Positions 12,361 through 24,239 of a stretch of DNA of 64,000 nucleotides are shown here, piece by piece (the stretch's first letter is position 1; each line of letters begins with the position of its first letter). This DNA is from Azadirachta indica (lineage: Eukaryota > Streptophyta > Magnoliopsida > Sapindales > Meliaceae), in NCBI GenBank assembly GCA_022749755.1, contig CM040442.1, forward strand, positions 10,328,457 through 10,392,456, written 5' to 3'. Under the pieces are notes generated by a model that saw only the letters and a program-made list of their open reading frames with translations, ran no database searches and was not told where the DNA came from. The translations under genes were made by a program, and so were the position numbers.

Positions 12361-12611
12361 GTAAAAGTGGAGCCAAAATTAATGTTGATGGTAAACCTGA
12401 TGATAGTGATTAATGGACATGCTTGTTTCGACAGACAGAACGGCCCATCCACGGAAAGGGAATTTGGGGAAGAAATGGGGAGAAAGAAAAGGTGAGCCGA
12501 AATCGAGGCTGATGGTAAAGTTGATGATAATGATTAATGGACATGTTTGTTTGGACTGAGAGAAAAGGAAAAGGGAATTGGGAATTTGGGGAAGAAATGG
12601 GGAGAAAGAAA
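12361..12611. repeat. two-copy tandem duplication, about 123 bp
   Basis: The phrase gattaatggacat recurs at 12408 and 12532 (124 apart). The phrase gggaatttggggaagaaatg recurs at 12458 and 12580 (122 apart). The overlapping open frames on both strands are a by-product of this G-rich repeat and have no recognisable domain. Confidence 0.75.
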
Positions 12612-13745
12612 GCGTGATGATCGGGTTAAAGTGGGTAAAGAACACCTATTTAGTTGAATTCCATCGAGAGTGGAAAATAAACCTCGTTGAGTGTTACCAA
12701 TAAAGTTCGAAGGAGTCAAGTCTTTTTACACTTGGACTAAGCCTGAGTGATCATGAAAAAAATTTATGTTAATAGGACAAATGTGAAAATAAATTACGAT
12801 TTAGTTTTGATCCTACAGTTTCAAATTTTGGCCCCTTTCAAATACAATTTATTTGGAAAATTATAATTATTATTATTCAATAACTTGCAAATTATAATTA
12901 TTATTATTCTCTCTTATATTTAAAAAAGTGTTTATTTCTTTCTTTAACTCAAAAAAAAGCAATTTATTCGCAACCCAATTCAAAGTTGATATAAATTCTT
13001 TTGATATAGAATTGAACATAGTATATTTGTTATCATGATAATCGGATTATAGCCAAATATGAAATTTTAATTTGTCATCTAGAAGATGAGTATTTGAGAA
13101 TTCAAGTTAGGTGCTAAGATAGTGACTAAGTTAAGATCTAAATAGCAATATTGACCTATGCTTTTTGAAAGAAATTGCTGTAACATGTAATTCATGCCAT
13201 ATGTGCTTAAGTTGACCAATTAAGAAAATGAAAATATATTCCTATTCTGTTTATTGTGTAAGTTCTTAGAGACAGAATTTCTAACTTTATAAATGATCTT
13301 AGTCACTATTTCTTATGTCATGAAGTAGAAGATCAATGTTTAACTACTTTAGCATGTTATCTATGGTTATGAAATAATATTCATTCTATGAAACATGACT
13401 AAGAAAGCAATTGGTCTAAAACCACATGATGTGAGCGAATTTGGAAGATTTATTTTGTTTACATTAAAACTTATGTCTTCATTAATCGACCAACTATATA
13501 ATCTTTTTAAATTGATATAATTGTGGTTACATAGAGTTTTAAAGTAAATCAAGCATAACTTTCGAGAGAATAAGTATGCTTTGTAAAGTTGTTTGCAAAA
13601 GATATATATATATATCTTTTATTTGTTTTATTTATTCATGGATCACACGATACATTTACTTGTATGAACTTTGTAATACATTATGTACCTTATAAGTTTT
13701 TATTCACTCTTTTCTCAGTATAGAATGTCATTCTATCATGTGGAG
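12612..13745. other. intergenic, old repeat fragments
   Basis: No gene. The start (about 12905-12995) resembles 5580-5670. An AT palindrome (gatatatatatatatatc-type) sits at about 13597-13620. The segment directly precedes the copia-like LTR. Confidence 0.4.
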
Positions 13746-13748
13746 TGG

Positions 13749-14250
13749 GGAATATTGGACTTGGGCTAGGTCCAATGGAGTGCCCATGATAAGTTGACCT
13801 AATTGCCCCACTTGTAATAGGGTAATATTTATTTATGTAATAAATATTATTATATTTATCTAAATAATTAAATTAATTATTTACGATAATTAATTAATTA
13901 TTGTAGATAAATAAGGAGTTAAAAGATATATCTTATCTTAAGTGATAAAACATTTATTTTTGACTAAATAATAAAGTCTTAAATTAGATTAGGATTAGAA
14001 TTGTGTGATTCTAATTTTAATCAAAGGATGCTTTCATCAACTTCATAGCACTGTAAATAGAGTACTTATTCGTCCCATTTAGTAGTAGTTGAGTAGTCCA
14101 AAATTCAGATATATAGAGAGTAGAGAGTGAGTGTGTTCTTGCATTGTGAAGTGAATGGACTTTCTAGTGTGTGATTTTTCAACACCTTAAAACAGTAGAG
14201 CAACTTAGTCGAATATCCAAAACGAAAAGGTACACTTCCGTATTTTGTTT
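13749..14250 (+). mobile_element. copia-like LTR, family R1, copy 1
   Basis: Begins with ttggacttgggctaggtcca and carries an AT-rich block (gtaataaatattattatatt). A promoter-like segment (cactgtaaatagagtactta) follows, then agtccaaaattcagat and a tail with gtgtgatttttcaacacc. Close relatives occur at 21853 and 30033, and a partial one at about 49340, where the sequence is followed by a degenerate tRNA-Met primer site and a gag-like start. I therefore read the family as copia LTRs, most likely solo here. Exact ends are uncertain. Confidence 0.5.
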
Positions 14251-16149
14251 TATATTCAACACTAATATACAATCATTTTATTATAGTATAATGGTTAGTA
14301 GTTGTCTGTTTTTTAATCTGAATTTTGAATATATTTTGTTGATGTTAAAATTGCACTCACTACCATGTGTACTGCACGTAGGACAAACCCTAGTTAACAA
14401 ACACTATTTGTACTAATAAGAAAGCACGTTCATGACAGGATGATGGTGTCACCTCTACAAGCCATTGGCTTTTATGATACACGTGCCTTGAATGACTTAG
14501 GGCTTCCACCTCGATATCTATAGCTACAGGACAGAAAAAAAGTTAGTGGGTGTCGGTGTGGTTATTAGCGAGGCCCCTTTGACGCTTAAGTCAGGCGAAT
14601 ATGTATAGAAGAAATAACAAGTTGGGAACTCAAGTGATCATGCATATGTTTCAAATAATAAAAGAGGCAGAGTCTATAGAAATTATCGAATCCTTTACCT
14701 GGAAAAGCTTGGGGTTTATATAGGTGTGCAAAAGCTGGGTTTTCCTCCAAAAATCGCCTTTACACAACCATTGTACTAGTTATCACAAGGACTATATTAT
14801 CAACCGAGCTTTTATCCTTTTGCACTCATTCTATGTCCAAGACACAAAACCTCAGTTGTCTTTTATCCTAGGTGTCGCTTACACATTGGTTGTTGTTGGA
14901 TGAAGGCTCAGGTGGTCTTACTTTCCTTTGTCCTTGTAATAAACCCATATATTTTCCATGTGACAGCATAGGTCAGATTAAGGCCCTTTTAGATGTAAGA
15001 CCCATGAGCCTGTAAGACCTACCCATCAGCCTACTACCACTTGATGGATTTAGGTTGTTTGTTGCAATCTTAATCTTGTGGATCAAGATACGGGCTATAC
15101 TATGGTAGTTTGCGCAAGTTTTCAATTTGGTCATCCTTGTAACTCACTTTCCCCTCACGTGCCTTAATTGTACATCTCATCTTCTGCCATGTTGATATTT
15201 ACTTTTGAAGCCATTAATGCCACGTGGTTGTCAATGAATCTTCCTACAATAGAAGCCCTATAGCTTTCATGCTTGGAGTTGTGAATGCCAATGTGCAGTA
15301 GGCGCATTCTTAGTGAACCAATTCCCTATGCCTTAGACTTCCTTCCCCAAACTATTACCCAAGACCTTTTGGACCTCGATTGAATTGCTTACATGATCCC
15401 TCCTGAGGTAATAATGCGTCCAATAGCTCTTAGGGAATCATCAAGCTGACCCCTTTTTAGTTCGATTGCCTTCAATTTAGATTTCCTTTCTTAGGGGTTA
15501 GGCTCTTTGTTTAACCTTTTGTTTGTTGTGTCCTTCAGCACTTCTCCATCAGCCCTGCTTAACTAAGTCCCAATGCCTAAAGACGCATCATCGGCATATG
15601 GGCGCTTTATAGAAAGTACTATTAAACCAAGTCAACTCCTTAGGACCTTTGTTATTTCTACACCATAAAGGCCAATCTTGGTGATGACTACCACGGCGTT
15701 TTCGATCTTATAACTAACTTAGTAAGGGTAAGTTAGTGGTGGGCAACCTTACCTTTAATAAGTCTTGGAAGGGTAAATACTTCTTTGCAGGTGGGCCATG
15801 AGGTTCATATGCTGTAGAGGAAAATGTCTAAATTCATTTTCCCTTAAACATCTGTGAGCTAGGTTTTTACTATTGATTATACTTTGGCTTCTTCCTTACC
15901 AAATTAGCATTTAATAGTTTCTTTAATGCTTTGCTGCAGTGCTTGCTTTGAAGGCATCTTTTCTTAATGACAGCGCAAACTTCAATACTGGGTTTGTCTC
16001 TTCTATGGATAAAGATTTGTGAAACCAATACATTCTTATTAACCCAGTGCATGTTATACGAGGTCGGCTTTATTCTTGAGCACTCTTACGCCTAAGGTAC
16101 TTTGTCTTTAATGTTCTTTTCTTTTCTCTTCCTTAGTCTTCTTCTTAAA

Positions 16150-17187
16150 TCTCTCTTTCTTGTGCAGATCAATTATTTTAAGAGTTGTGTTAGCAAGAAA
16201 CAGATGATGATGGAAAAGGGCAACGTAGTTCTATTTCTAGTAAAAGAAAACTAGTGAAGGTGGCTTTAGAAGACAAAGACAAGGTTTGGAAGTTGCAAAG
16301 AGGTGATGCTTGGAAACCCTTGGCTAAGAGTCATCAGCCTTCTGTCAGCGTCGTAGTGCCCAAGGTAAAGCTTGTTGTCCCCCAACTACCGAAGTAGAAG
16401 CAAGTGGTGGGCCCTTTTAGCATTACTTGAGATCTTCTCAAGCTCTTTTAAAGGATCACGTTGAGGTTCCTTTTTTGGTTCCCATCCACCTTGTCGTGGT
16501 GGTTACTGAGCTAGTAAAGACTGTCCCTCTAGGGCAATATACTAAGGAGATGAGCAAGCCCTTTAGCAAGTTCTGGGCCACGTTTGAGAATACAATGATC
16601 AGGGTTTATTTCTTTTGCCATCATGTATCTTTTTTTTGTGTAACTTCTGACTTGAATTATTTCCTTTGTGTTTCAGCTCACCACTTATGCTTATGTTAAG
16701 AGTGAGAAGGTGTATAAAGTTGTTGTCGCCATCCTCAATCTTCGAAAGTCGACTGCTACGGTCAATCGGGTTATGAAGGCTAAGGAGAGGAATATGGCAC
16801 ACCTTATAGAGGAGGTGGAGTCTCTTTGAAAGAGGCAAGGTTAACCTAGTCGTTGCCAAAGTTGACCTAGAAGGACTGCAAAATTCTGTTGCCTCCACTG
16901 AGGTGAGTCGCGCCAAGGCCGATGAAGCTTTGGCAGTAGAGAAAGAGTCCTTTACAGCAATGGTGGCCCAATTAGAGAGGGGATATGAGGCCAGCTGGTT
17001 GATTGGGTAACGAGAGTGCTAAGGGGAAATCTATGAGAAGGACAACTCATTTGATATGAGTGAGATGAACTTCCTCTTCAAGCTAGAGGAGCACCTCGCA
17101 CTAAAGGCTACCGAGGAGGCCAAGACGATCGAGGAGGATGGTGCCATTGTTAGAGATGCTCTTGAGTCTACTAATCCTACCAAATAA
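16150..17187 (+). pseudogene. antisense additional ORF of the Tat-type element
   Basis: Broken coding sequence lying antisense to the host element's pol. The first readable part includes DKDKVWKLQRGDAWKPLAKS and, in another frame, LVVVVTELVKTVPLGQYTKE (about 16420-16595). An intron-like segment with a pyrimidine tract and cag acceptor ends near 16677. After it come LTTYAYVKSEKVYKVVVAIL, VNRVMKAKERNMAHLIEEVE, then a charged, coiled-coil-like stretch (VAKVDLEGLQNSVASTEVSR) and FKLEEHLALKATEEAKTIEE. It ends near 17187. In-frame stops and frame changes show decay. The function of these ORFs is unknown. A comparable ORF lies at 36643-37510. Confidence 0.55.
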
Positions 17188-17586
17188 ATTTTTCATTATT
17201 CATTTCCACTTTATGTAATTGCAAATTGGTGCCATGATGGTAAAAAGTTTTTTTAATTTGATAATTTTTTCCTTTTTCGATCTAGAGTCATTTTGTTTGA
17301 CAAATCCCTTTTATACGCTATCTTTGCATTATGCCATCAACTTGTTAAACATAATTCTAAGTAATCTCAGGGTGGCATCTATATAAAAATATTATATTAG
17401 AGTAATAAAACCCACAACAGCATAGGTAAAAGCAACTAGCATAAGAGATTACTGTGGTAGCTCACACGAGGATAGAACTTAGTCATAGGAATCTAAAGTG
17501 CCACCTTGGTGGCAATTTTACCTATTGAACTGACGTATAGGCTTTGGCAATGATCCTGATCGAGGTGAGCCATTAACTCTTTTTAG

Positions 17587-18060
17587 GTGTATAATTGATT
17601 GACCTAAGATACACCTACTGTATAAGATTAGCATTAAGGCCAACTTTCATTATGTGTCAATAAATTAAGCCAAGATACACTTGAGGTATCGGATTGGTGA
17701 GGTGAACTAGCAATGTTGTGGCGAGTGATTAAGCTAAGATATGTCTAAGATATTAGATTGGCATTAAGGTGAACTCAGAAGAACATTGCAATGAATTAAG
17801 CCAAGATATACCTAAGATATGATATTAGCATTAAGGCAAACTAGGAATAACATTGCAATTGATTAAGCCAAGATGTATCTAAGATATTAGATTGGCAATA
17901 AGGCAAACTCTCGTTACTATTGCAATTGATTAAGCCAAGATATATCTATGATATCAGATTAGCATTTAGGTAAACTTATAATGTTGCAAAAACCAATCAG
18001 GCCAAAATATACTTGTAACATTAGAATGGCATGCAATATTATTAACATTTCATAATAATA
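17587..18060. repeat. 67-bp tandem repeat, about seven units
   Basis: The core gattaagccaagatatat recurs with ttaag (or its variant) at 17599, 17665, 17729, 17796, 17863, 17930 and 17997. The last four spacings are exactly 67 bp; the first two are 66 and 64. Each unit also holds taagatattagattggcatt and aaggcaaact. It sits between the RNase H and the antisense ORF of the Tat-type relic, where such elements keep hypervariable 3' UTR minisatellites. Confidence 0.9.
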
Positions 18061-18202
18061 GTGCAAAACATGGAGATTATCATTCTTCTTGGATTGTGCT
18101 CCTTGCAAGTAATTCGGGGAGAGATGTATATGAAGCTATCACGAAGCATCCTTTCCCTTTCCAAATATAGTCGAATGTTATTCATCTACATTTTTGTCAT
18201 TA

Positions 18203-18571
18203 CTACCTCGACGACTTCCATGGGACTCTTCGAGAGATACCAGGGACCTTAAAGTATTCGATAGGTGTAAAGCTTTGCTTATTGATTTTTGTTGTTGCAA
18301 GCCTGGCAGACATATCTGCCATCAAGTTTTGTTCTCGTGGTATTTGCTCAATCTCTACAATCTTTAATCTGCCAAGCCACTCTTTAACTTTCTCTACATA
18401 TGCTTGTGTGTTCTCCCCTTTGGCTTGGCAAGTCTCATTTACTTGATTTACCATTAGTAGGGAGTCAATCTTGACTTTCAACTTTTCAACTCTAAGTGTT
18501 TTGCTAAATTCATTCTTACATCCAAAGTTGTACTTTGCCTTATTATTTAAAGCTTTAAAAAGGAATCTCAA
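18203..18571 (-). pseudogene. retrotransposon RNase H domain (Tat-type)
   Basis: The 122-residue open frame shows a plant-type RNase H core: NNKAKYNFGCK (the NNxAEYxA motif), KVKIDSLLMVNQVN (usually VxxDSxLVVNQV), YVEKVKEWLGRL and IEQIPREQNLMADMSARLAT. The last holds the conserved asparagine and aspartate-containing segment. The N-terminal beta strands are lost. It is part of the minus-strand Tat-lineage relic and is not a host gene. Confidence 0.75.
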
Positions 18572-18600
18572 ATTTAAATTTTTTAATAAATAATAAAATA

Positions 18601-21600
18601 TAAATTAAATAAACAAGTAAATTTTCTTGATCGAAATAAAGGCAAAGGCAGTTGCAGTTGCATTAAAGTTTAAAATTGAGTAATAATGAAAGAAAACTAT
18701 AAGTTACAACGAACAAATATATGAGTCCAAGTATCTTAGAAGTCGCAACGATTTGGAAACATTGTAGAACAACAAATAATAATTTTTTTGAAATGAAGAT
18801 CATGGAAATAAATTAAAAAAACAAGTGAAATTTCGTAATCACAGCGTAAACAATGCTCTGCCCAACAATGAGATTTTAAATTGAGTTTAACTCCTTTTTA
18901 TTTAATTATTTATTTATTTTTTAAGTTGACTAAATAAATTATGATCTTTCGTAATCATCTCCAATACGAAAATAATAGAGTATAAGATAGAAGAAAATTT
19001 ACCGAATATCACAAACATTTAAAATTATTTTCATAAAAAAACCAAAAAATCCAAGCTGGTTAAAACTAATCTATTTGAAAAAATGAACAGACTAAAAAAT
19101 AATAATAAAGAAAATGTGAAATTTGTTAAAATTGCAGTAAGAATGTTTTAGCAAAATATAATGTCTGCTCTTGGTGTTTCCCTTAAAGTTACGGTGAACG
19201 CGAAAGCATCCAATGTTAGTGTCAGATGCTGGAATTCCTAAGTACACCCCTCTTTCTGAACGCTAAAATATTTTCAATGGACAAAAGTTTGGTGTCTTTA
19301 GAAATGAAAGGAGTGCGTTCTGAATCAGTCTTTCTGTTTGTGCATTAGTCGGTATTGGAGCATATGACGTCCTTCAGCTTCGACGGACCAAGTCGGATGG
19401 TTAGACTTAGTCCCACTTATCGTGCCAAACCCAGGCCCATCAAATGCCTTCTGCCAATGCAAGTAGAATAAATACATTTCATAATTTAGGCAGAGTATTG
19501 ATTTGACGAGCTGTGGTTATTGGTTATTGTTTTGACTCGTTGTTTATATTTTTATTTTCTAAAACTACAGATAATATTATTATTTAAAATTTATTAACTA
19601 GAATTTAATTATCAAGAATAATTTTCTATTAAACAATAGAATTATATGAAAATATACATAATATAAATCCATTTCTGTTTTTTATTTTAAATATTTGACA
19701 ATATTAAAATTAAGCCTCCTTTTAAGTGAAAAAAATAACTATATTAATGATTTTATTTTAAGCAATCTAAATAAGTCAAATTAATTTATACTATGTTGAT
19801 GTTGAATATTTACAAAACAAGAACAAACCATGGGAGCAAATTAAGAATATTGGGAGAGTGTTTGGGTTAAACTCACCTTTTTTTTTTTTGTTTATTTTAC
19901 TTTTTTCTCACTTTCTTAAATTCCAAACGCTATGGAATCTCAATAGTGTTGAAAAATTTTATTGAATAAAAAATAGAAAATAACTCAAGATAGTTTCAAA
20001 AAATTTATATAAGTATACAGTTTTAATATAAAATAAGAAAAAGAAAAAGAAAATATCTCTTGATACTTTCAAATTATCTTTGTTGCAATTTTTTTTTTTC
20101 TTATCAATGGTTTCCAAATTAATTCTCGTTCAATTTAAGTAAAGAAAAGGGTAGGCTTCTTTTGCAATACAAATATCTTAAAAGAAATATGATTTTCTCT
20201 TTATAGTATACGTAAAAAGAAACTGCTAGGGTTTCCACACTTTATGTTTCTTTTATGTCACTCTTTTATTAACTAAAATAATTTTAACAATTGAAATAGT
20301 CTTTAATCAATTAATTAATTAATAACATTTATTAATTAATTCAATTTATAAAACAACTTCTAATAGAAGTGATATTCTAATTAATTTAAAATTAATATTT
20401 AAAAGAAACTATAAAAAAAGGATAAATATATCTTTTGAATTGATCCATTTATTTTCTTAAAATTAAATTACTTAAATATTAATGAAAGATATTTTCCTTA
20501 AAATATCTTATTAATTAATTTTTAATTAATTAATTAAACCTAATTAAAATACATATTGTAGTATAATAATTTTATCCATTTATTATTTATTGCACTAATT
20601 TAAGAGGTGATATCGGAGACCTATGGATCTACAATTTCAAAATTCAATAAATTTATATAATTAATTAAACTCTTTAATTCATTAATCTAATTTATTAATT
20701 CAAATATTATTCCACTAAAAATCCGAAATTGAACTCTCAAAATTATACATATATTTTACTTATAAAACTTTGAACAGTGCATTTAGAGTTAAGTCAATTT
20801 TCTATTTTATCTCTTTAATTACATTTTTATCCTTAAATTCCATTAATTTTATAATGATCAGTTAATTCATAAACTTGTTATTAATTAAGCACTCAAACCG
20901 TTTAGTTTCAGAATTAATGCTTAAAAGAACTATTTTTCTGAGTTCCAATAGAAAGAAATGAATTTCATATTTATGTCACATTTTCAGCTATTTATCTCAT
21001 TAAATCTATAAGATACAAATGTTGAGTTTATTCTTAAACAAACCTTAACAAATAACTCAAAAGACTAAATAACATAAATAGGAGTTTATGACTACTTATT
21101 ATTAAGATTAATCTGTATATGATTATTTATTAACGTTATTTGAAATTTTAGTTAATAATGAAATTTATATGAAAATTCAAACTATATATAGTCCAGTTTT
21201 ATATAATCATATTATATAAAGTGCTTTCACCATCTTAAATTCTATTGGTAAAGACCTAAGTAAAGGGCCTTCAATTGAAATTTTGGGGGCCATGGGAATT
21301 TGATAACTCTACAACAATAAAAAAGATTAGCAAATATTTTTTTACGTATAACGTTCAACTTAGCTAATCCAGTTCCAATTCAAAAGGCAAAATCAAGAAC
21401 AATATGTTAAGAAGTTACATAGCGTTTGCAAAATTAAATGATACATATATCATTAATGAAACCTTAATCATGTAGACATTGTATTACATACATCGTTGAT
21501 AGTATTTAAGAGAGATTGAAATAATATATCTTGACTTATTATAAAGCCACTTATAATTATTGATATAGCTTGACTTATTAAAGAGCCACTTATAACTATT

Positions 21601-21770
21601 TCAGTACCACTCAAATCATATAATCTTCTCAAACTTTTATAGTTTATAACTTCTAGAATAGTGAGAAACTATTTTTATATAAGTAAGAAAGAGGAGCGAG
21701 GGCAAAAGTGAGATATGAATTTATTTTGAGGAATCAAAATAATAGTTAGTTAATTAAATAAAAATAAATG
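18601..21770. other. intergenic; one dispersed repeat, one GC-balanced island
   Basis: No gene. The stretch at 18860-19060 belongs to a dispersed family also seen at about 58730-58960 and 60150-60420. A more GC-balanced island at 19160-19450 (for example ttcgacggaccaagtcggat) has no readable protein. A two-copy tandem duplication (cttgacttatta, agccacttataa) lies at 21531-21600. Confidence 0.5.
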
Positions 21771-21852
21771 AAAATTTGTCCATTCAATTTTATTAATGTC
21801 ATGTATTAATAAATATATAAAAAATAAAAGAAAAAAGATAAAGTAAATAAGG

Positions 21853-22375
21853 CGTTGGACTTGGGCTAGGCCCAATGGGGCACCTATTATGGGTTGACCC
21901 AATTAACCTAAAAACCTAATTTAGTTAATGGGTTAATATTTATTTAGGTAATAAATATTATTATATTTATTTAAATAATTAATTAATTATTTGGGATAAT
22001 TAATTAATTATTGTAGATAAATAGGAAGTTAAAAGATATGCCTTATTTTAAGTGATAAAACGTTTATTTTTAAATAAAAGATAAAGTTTAAGTTATATTG
22101 GTATTAGAATTGTATAATTCTAATTCTAATAAAAAATAATTTTCCACATTTTCAAGTAGTACAAATAGAGTGTTTATTTGTGCTATTCAAATAGTGTCGA
22201 GCAGTTCAAAATTTAGATACACAAAAAATAGAGAGTAAGTAAAATTAGAGTGGGATCTTAAGTTGAGAAGTGAGTAAATTTTTTTCATGTGTGATTTTTT
22301 AGCACCCTAAAATGATAAAAACAACTTGTTGGAATATTGAAAGTGAAAAGTTACGTTTTCACATTTGCTTTTTTT
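21853..22375 (+). mobile_element. copia-like LTR, family R1, copy 2
   Basis: Starts with ttggacttgggctaggccca and shares the AT-rich core, the agttcaaaatttagatacac block and the tail gtgtgattttttagcaccct with copies at 13749 and 30033. No pol sequence adjoins it, so it is probably a solo LTR that was later copied as part of the larger block. Confidence 0.5.
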
Positions 22376-22745
22376 TTGCACAAGGAAATCAATGCAGACA
22401 ATCAAGCACATGTGTTGGATGTGGACATTGAAAGTATAGCTACCTTCACAAGCAAACATATACGATCATATTCGTAAATTTATTGCCAAAGAAGTTTTTT
22501 TATATATGTTCATAGTCATTAATTTGTAAAGTCAAAAATTTATCTTTAAGAAGATATGTAAATACAAGTAGCTCATGAATTTACCCAAACAATTACTAAG
22601 ATTATCAACCATCCGTCAATAAAAATTTTTTCACAGCAAATACAGGTTTGACCTCTGTAATTTGTGTTCCCTTTGCTTCTTTCATTTTTCCGAGAATCCT
22701 CGACGAATTTGGTGACACAATTGATTTATATCTTGACTCTTAACA
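22376..22745 (-). repeat. orphan RLP 5' leader-like segment
   Basis: Matches 47830-48400, the upstream region of RLP copy A, in the same orientation: atgtggacattgaaagtata, atgaatttacccaaacaatt, gagaatcctcgacga and gtgacacaattgattta. No RLP coding sequence follows at lower coordinates, where the R1 LTR lies. It is a promoter or leader remnant without its gene. Confidence 0.6.
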
Positions 22746-23106
22746 TTGTGTCGGTGTCTATTCCTTTTCATTTATTTATTTATTAAATGTTGAATATAAC
22801 TAAAAAATAATTATATTTAAATAAAATAAAATTAAAATTTCTAATTTAATACATAGATAGTATTAATTGGTAATTTTAAATACATGATAAATAAATAAAT
22901 TAATTAAATAATTTACTATTGATTATAAATATTAGCTCAAATTGTAAATAAAAAAGATATAAGGATGCAAACGATATTTGACTATAACTCACATCATAGT
23001 TGCTTTTGATTTCTTTAAAAACCAGTAACATCAATATGTAATAAATGCAATAAATGTATAAGTTTAAGTAAACTTCTTTAATGAAAATAGTATTATATCC
23101 ATTTCA

Positions 23107-24075
23107 TTTATAACACTCCCTCTTGAATTAGATCATTTTCAATGGACTGGATTATGTATTGAGAAGATATGATTGCTAGAATTAGAATGCGCATAATGTT
23201 GTCTCATTAAAACCTTGCCCATAAAACCTAATAGGATAAAACTTGGTCGAAGGGGAAAAAAAAAGTACGATGCACCATTTGCTAATATATTTCTCACAGT
23301 ACCTAGAAGAATATGCTCCATCTAAAAAATTCTCTCCTTAAGATGACATATATTAGTTTGGTAATTATAAAGCCGACACATGTCAATATTGTGTACCAAC
23401 TTCTCAAAACTTGATGTAGGCGATGATTCAGTAAAGAGATTAGCAAAATTTTCAATGGAGTGTATCTGTTTAATATCAATTTAGTTGTTTCGTTGAAACT
23501 CGTGAGCGTAGAAGAACTTTGGTGAAATATTCTTTGTTCTTTTGCCTTTAATATATCCTTCTCTGAGTTGAGCGATACAATCAATATCGTTTTCGTATAT
23601 TGTAGTTAGAACATCTACTGTAAAAGATAACTAGCATGTACTTTAAATGTCATTGACAATCACGACTTGCTTCATGCATAGCTAGAATCTCACGGTGATT
23701 AAAAGAGGTAACAACAAGAGTTTCCTTTTTAGATTATCGCGAAATGGCTACATTATTATAAGTGAAAGAATATTTGGTTTGCAAACGAGCTTTATAAGGT
23801 TTAGAGAGATAACCAACATCTATAAAACCAAAAAATCCTTGATCTCAAGTGGATTCATTGGAATAAAATAATGCAAAATCACTGTTCCATGAAATTAATT
23901 AGAAAATATACTTGATGCCAGTCCAACGATGTATAGTATGCTCAAACTAAATCTATCTAATAAATTCATAAAAAATGCTATGTCTAGTCTGGCACATTGT
24001 GCAAATATGATAAAGAAGCAATAGCATTAAGATATGGTACTTTTGGATCAAGATTGGAGATTACAAAAGACTAGG
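23107..24075 (-). mobile_element. Ty1/copia pol 3' end and LTR relic
   Basis: Read on the minus strand from about 24075: PKVPYLNAIASLSYLHNVPD (end of reverse transcriptase), a GYLSKPYKARLQTKYSFTY-type segment, then frame-shifted pieces equivalent to the copia RNase H. These include LAMHEASRDCQ, TIYENDIDCIAQLREGYIKG and SPKFFYAHEFQR. The frame SLNSEKDILKAKEQRIFHQS at 23584-23303 is an off-frame part of this. The stretch 23107-23300 (cctcttgaattagatcattt, ctcattaaaaccttgcc) resembles a common plant copia LTR. Many stops; inactive. Confidence 0.7.
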
Positions 24076-24239
24076 ATTAATTTGTATAAAACATGTAAAA
24101 AAATACCTTGCTTAGTTATGAAAACTTCCACCATGAAATTTCCATTAAGGATCAAGTTCATTTCTTTAGTGAAGTTTAATGACTTTAATAATCCGCTTTT
24201 CTTATACTCTATACTTTGTTATAATAATATCTCCCTCTA

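Larger units (their letters stand above)
14420..18600 (-). mobile_element. Ty3/gypsy Tat-lineage retrotransposon relic
   Basis: Read on the minus strand the order is a RNase H domain (18571-18203), a tandem-repeat 3' untranslated segment (18060-17587), an extra ORF in antisense (plus strand, about 16150-17187) and LTR-like sequence (about 16060-14420). The LTR-like part has a GC-balanced non-coding text, for example gacttagggcttccacctcg. A 3' tandem-repeat block and an antisense ORF between pol and the 3' LTR are known hallmarks of Tat-lineage (Grande/Ogre-type) elements. Integrase is missing, and stops are frequent. Confidence 0.65.
21771..23150. repeat. duplicated block, copy 1 (pair at 29945-31580)
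   Basis: In order: a flank (gtccattcaattttattaat), the R1 LTR (21853-22375), an RLP-leader-like segment (22376-22745) and the start of a copia LTR (catttataacactccctctt at about 23099). The same order and spacing recur at 29945-31580 in direct orientation. The intact G-lectin kinase lies between the two blocks. Confidence 0.7.

Noticed and set aside
12204..12719. Cluster of 60-90 residue ORFs on both strands
   Set aside because: They are overlapping readings of a G-rich two-copy tandem duplication, with no domain and no conserved start.
13590..13625. Possible hairpin or terminator at an AT palindrome
   Set aside because: Simple (AT)n symmetry, expected by chance in this composition.
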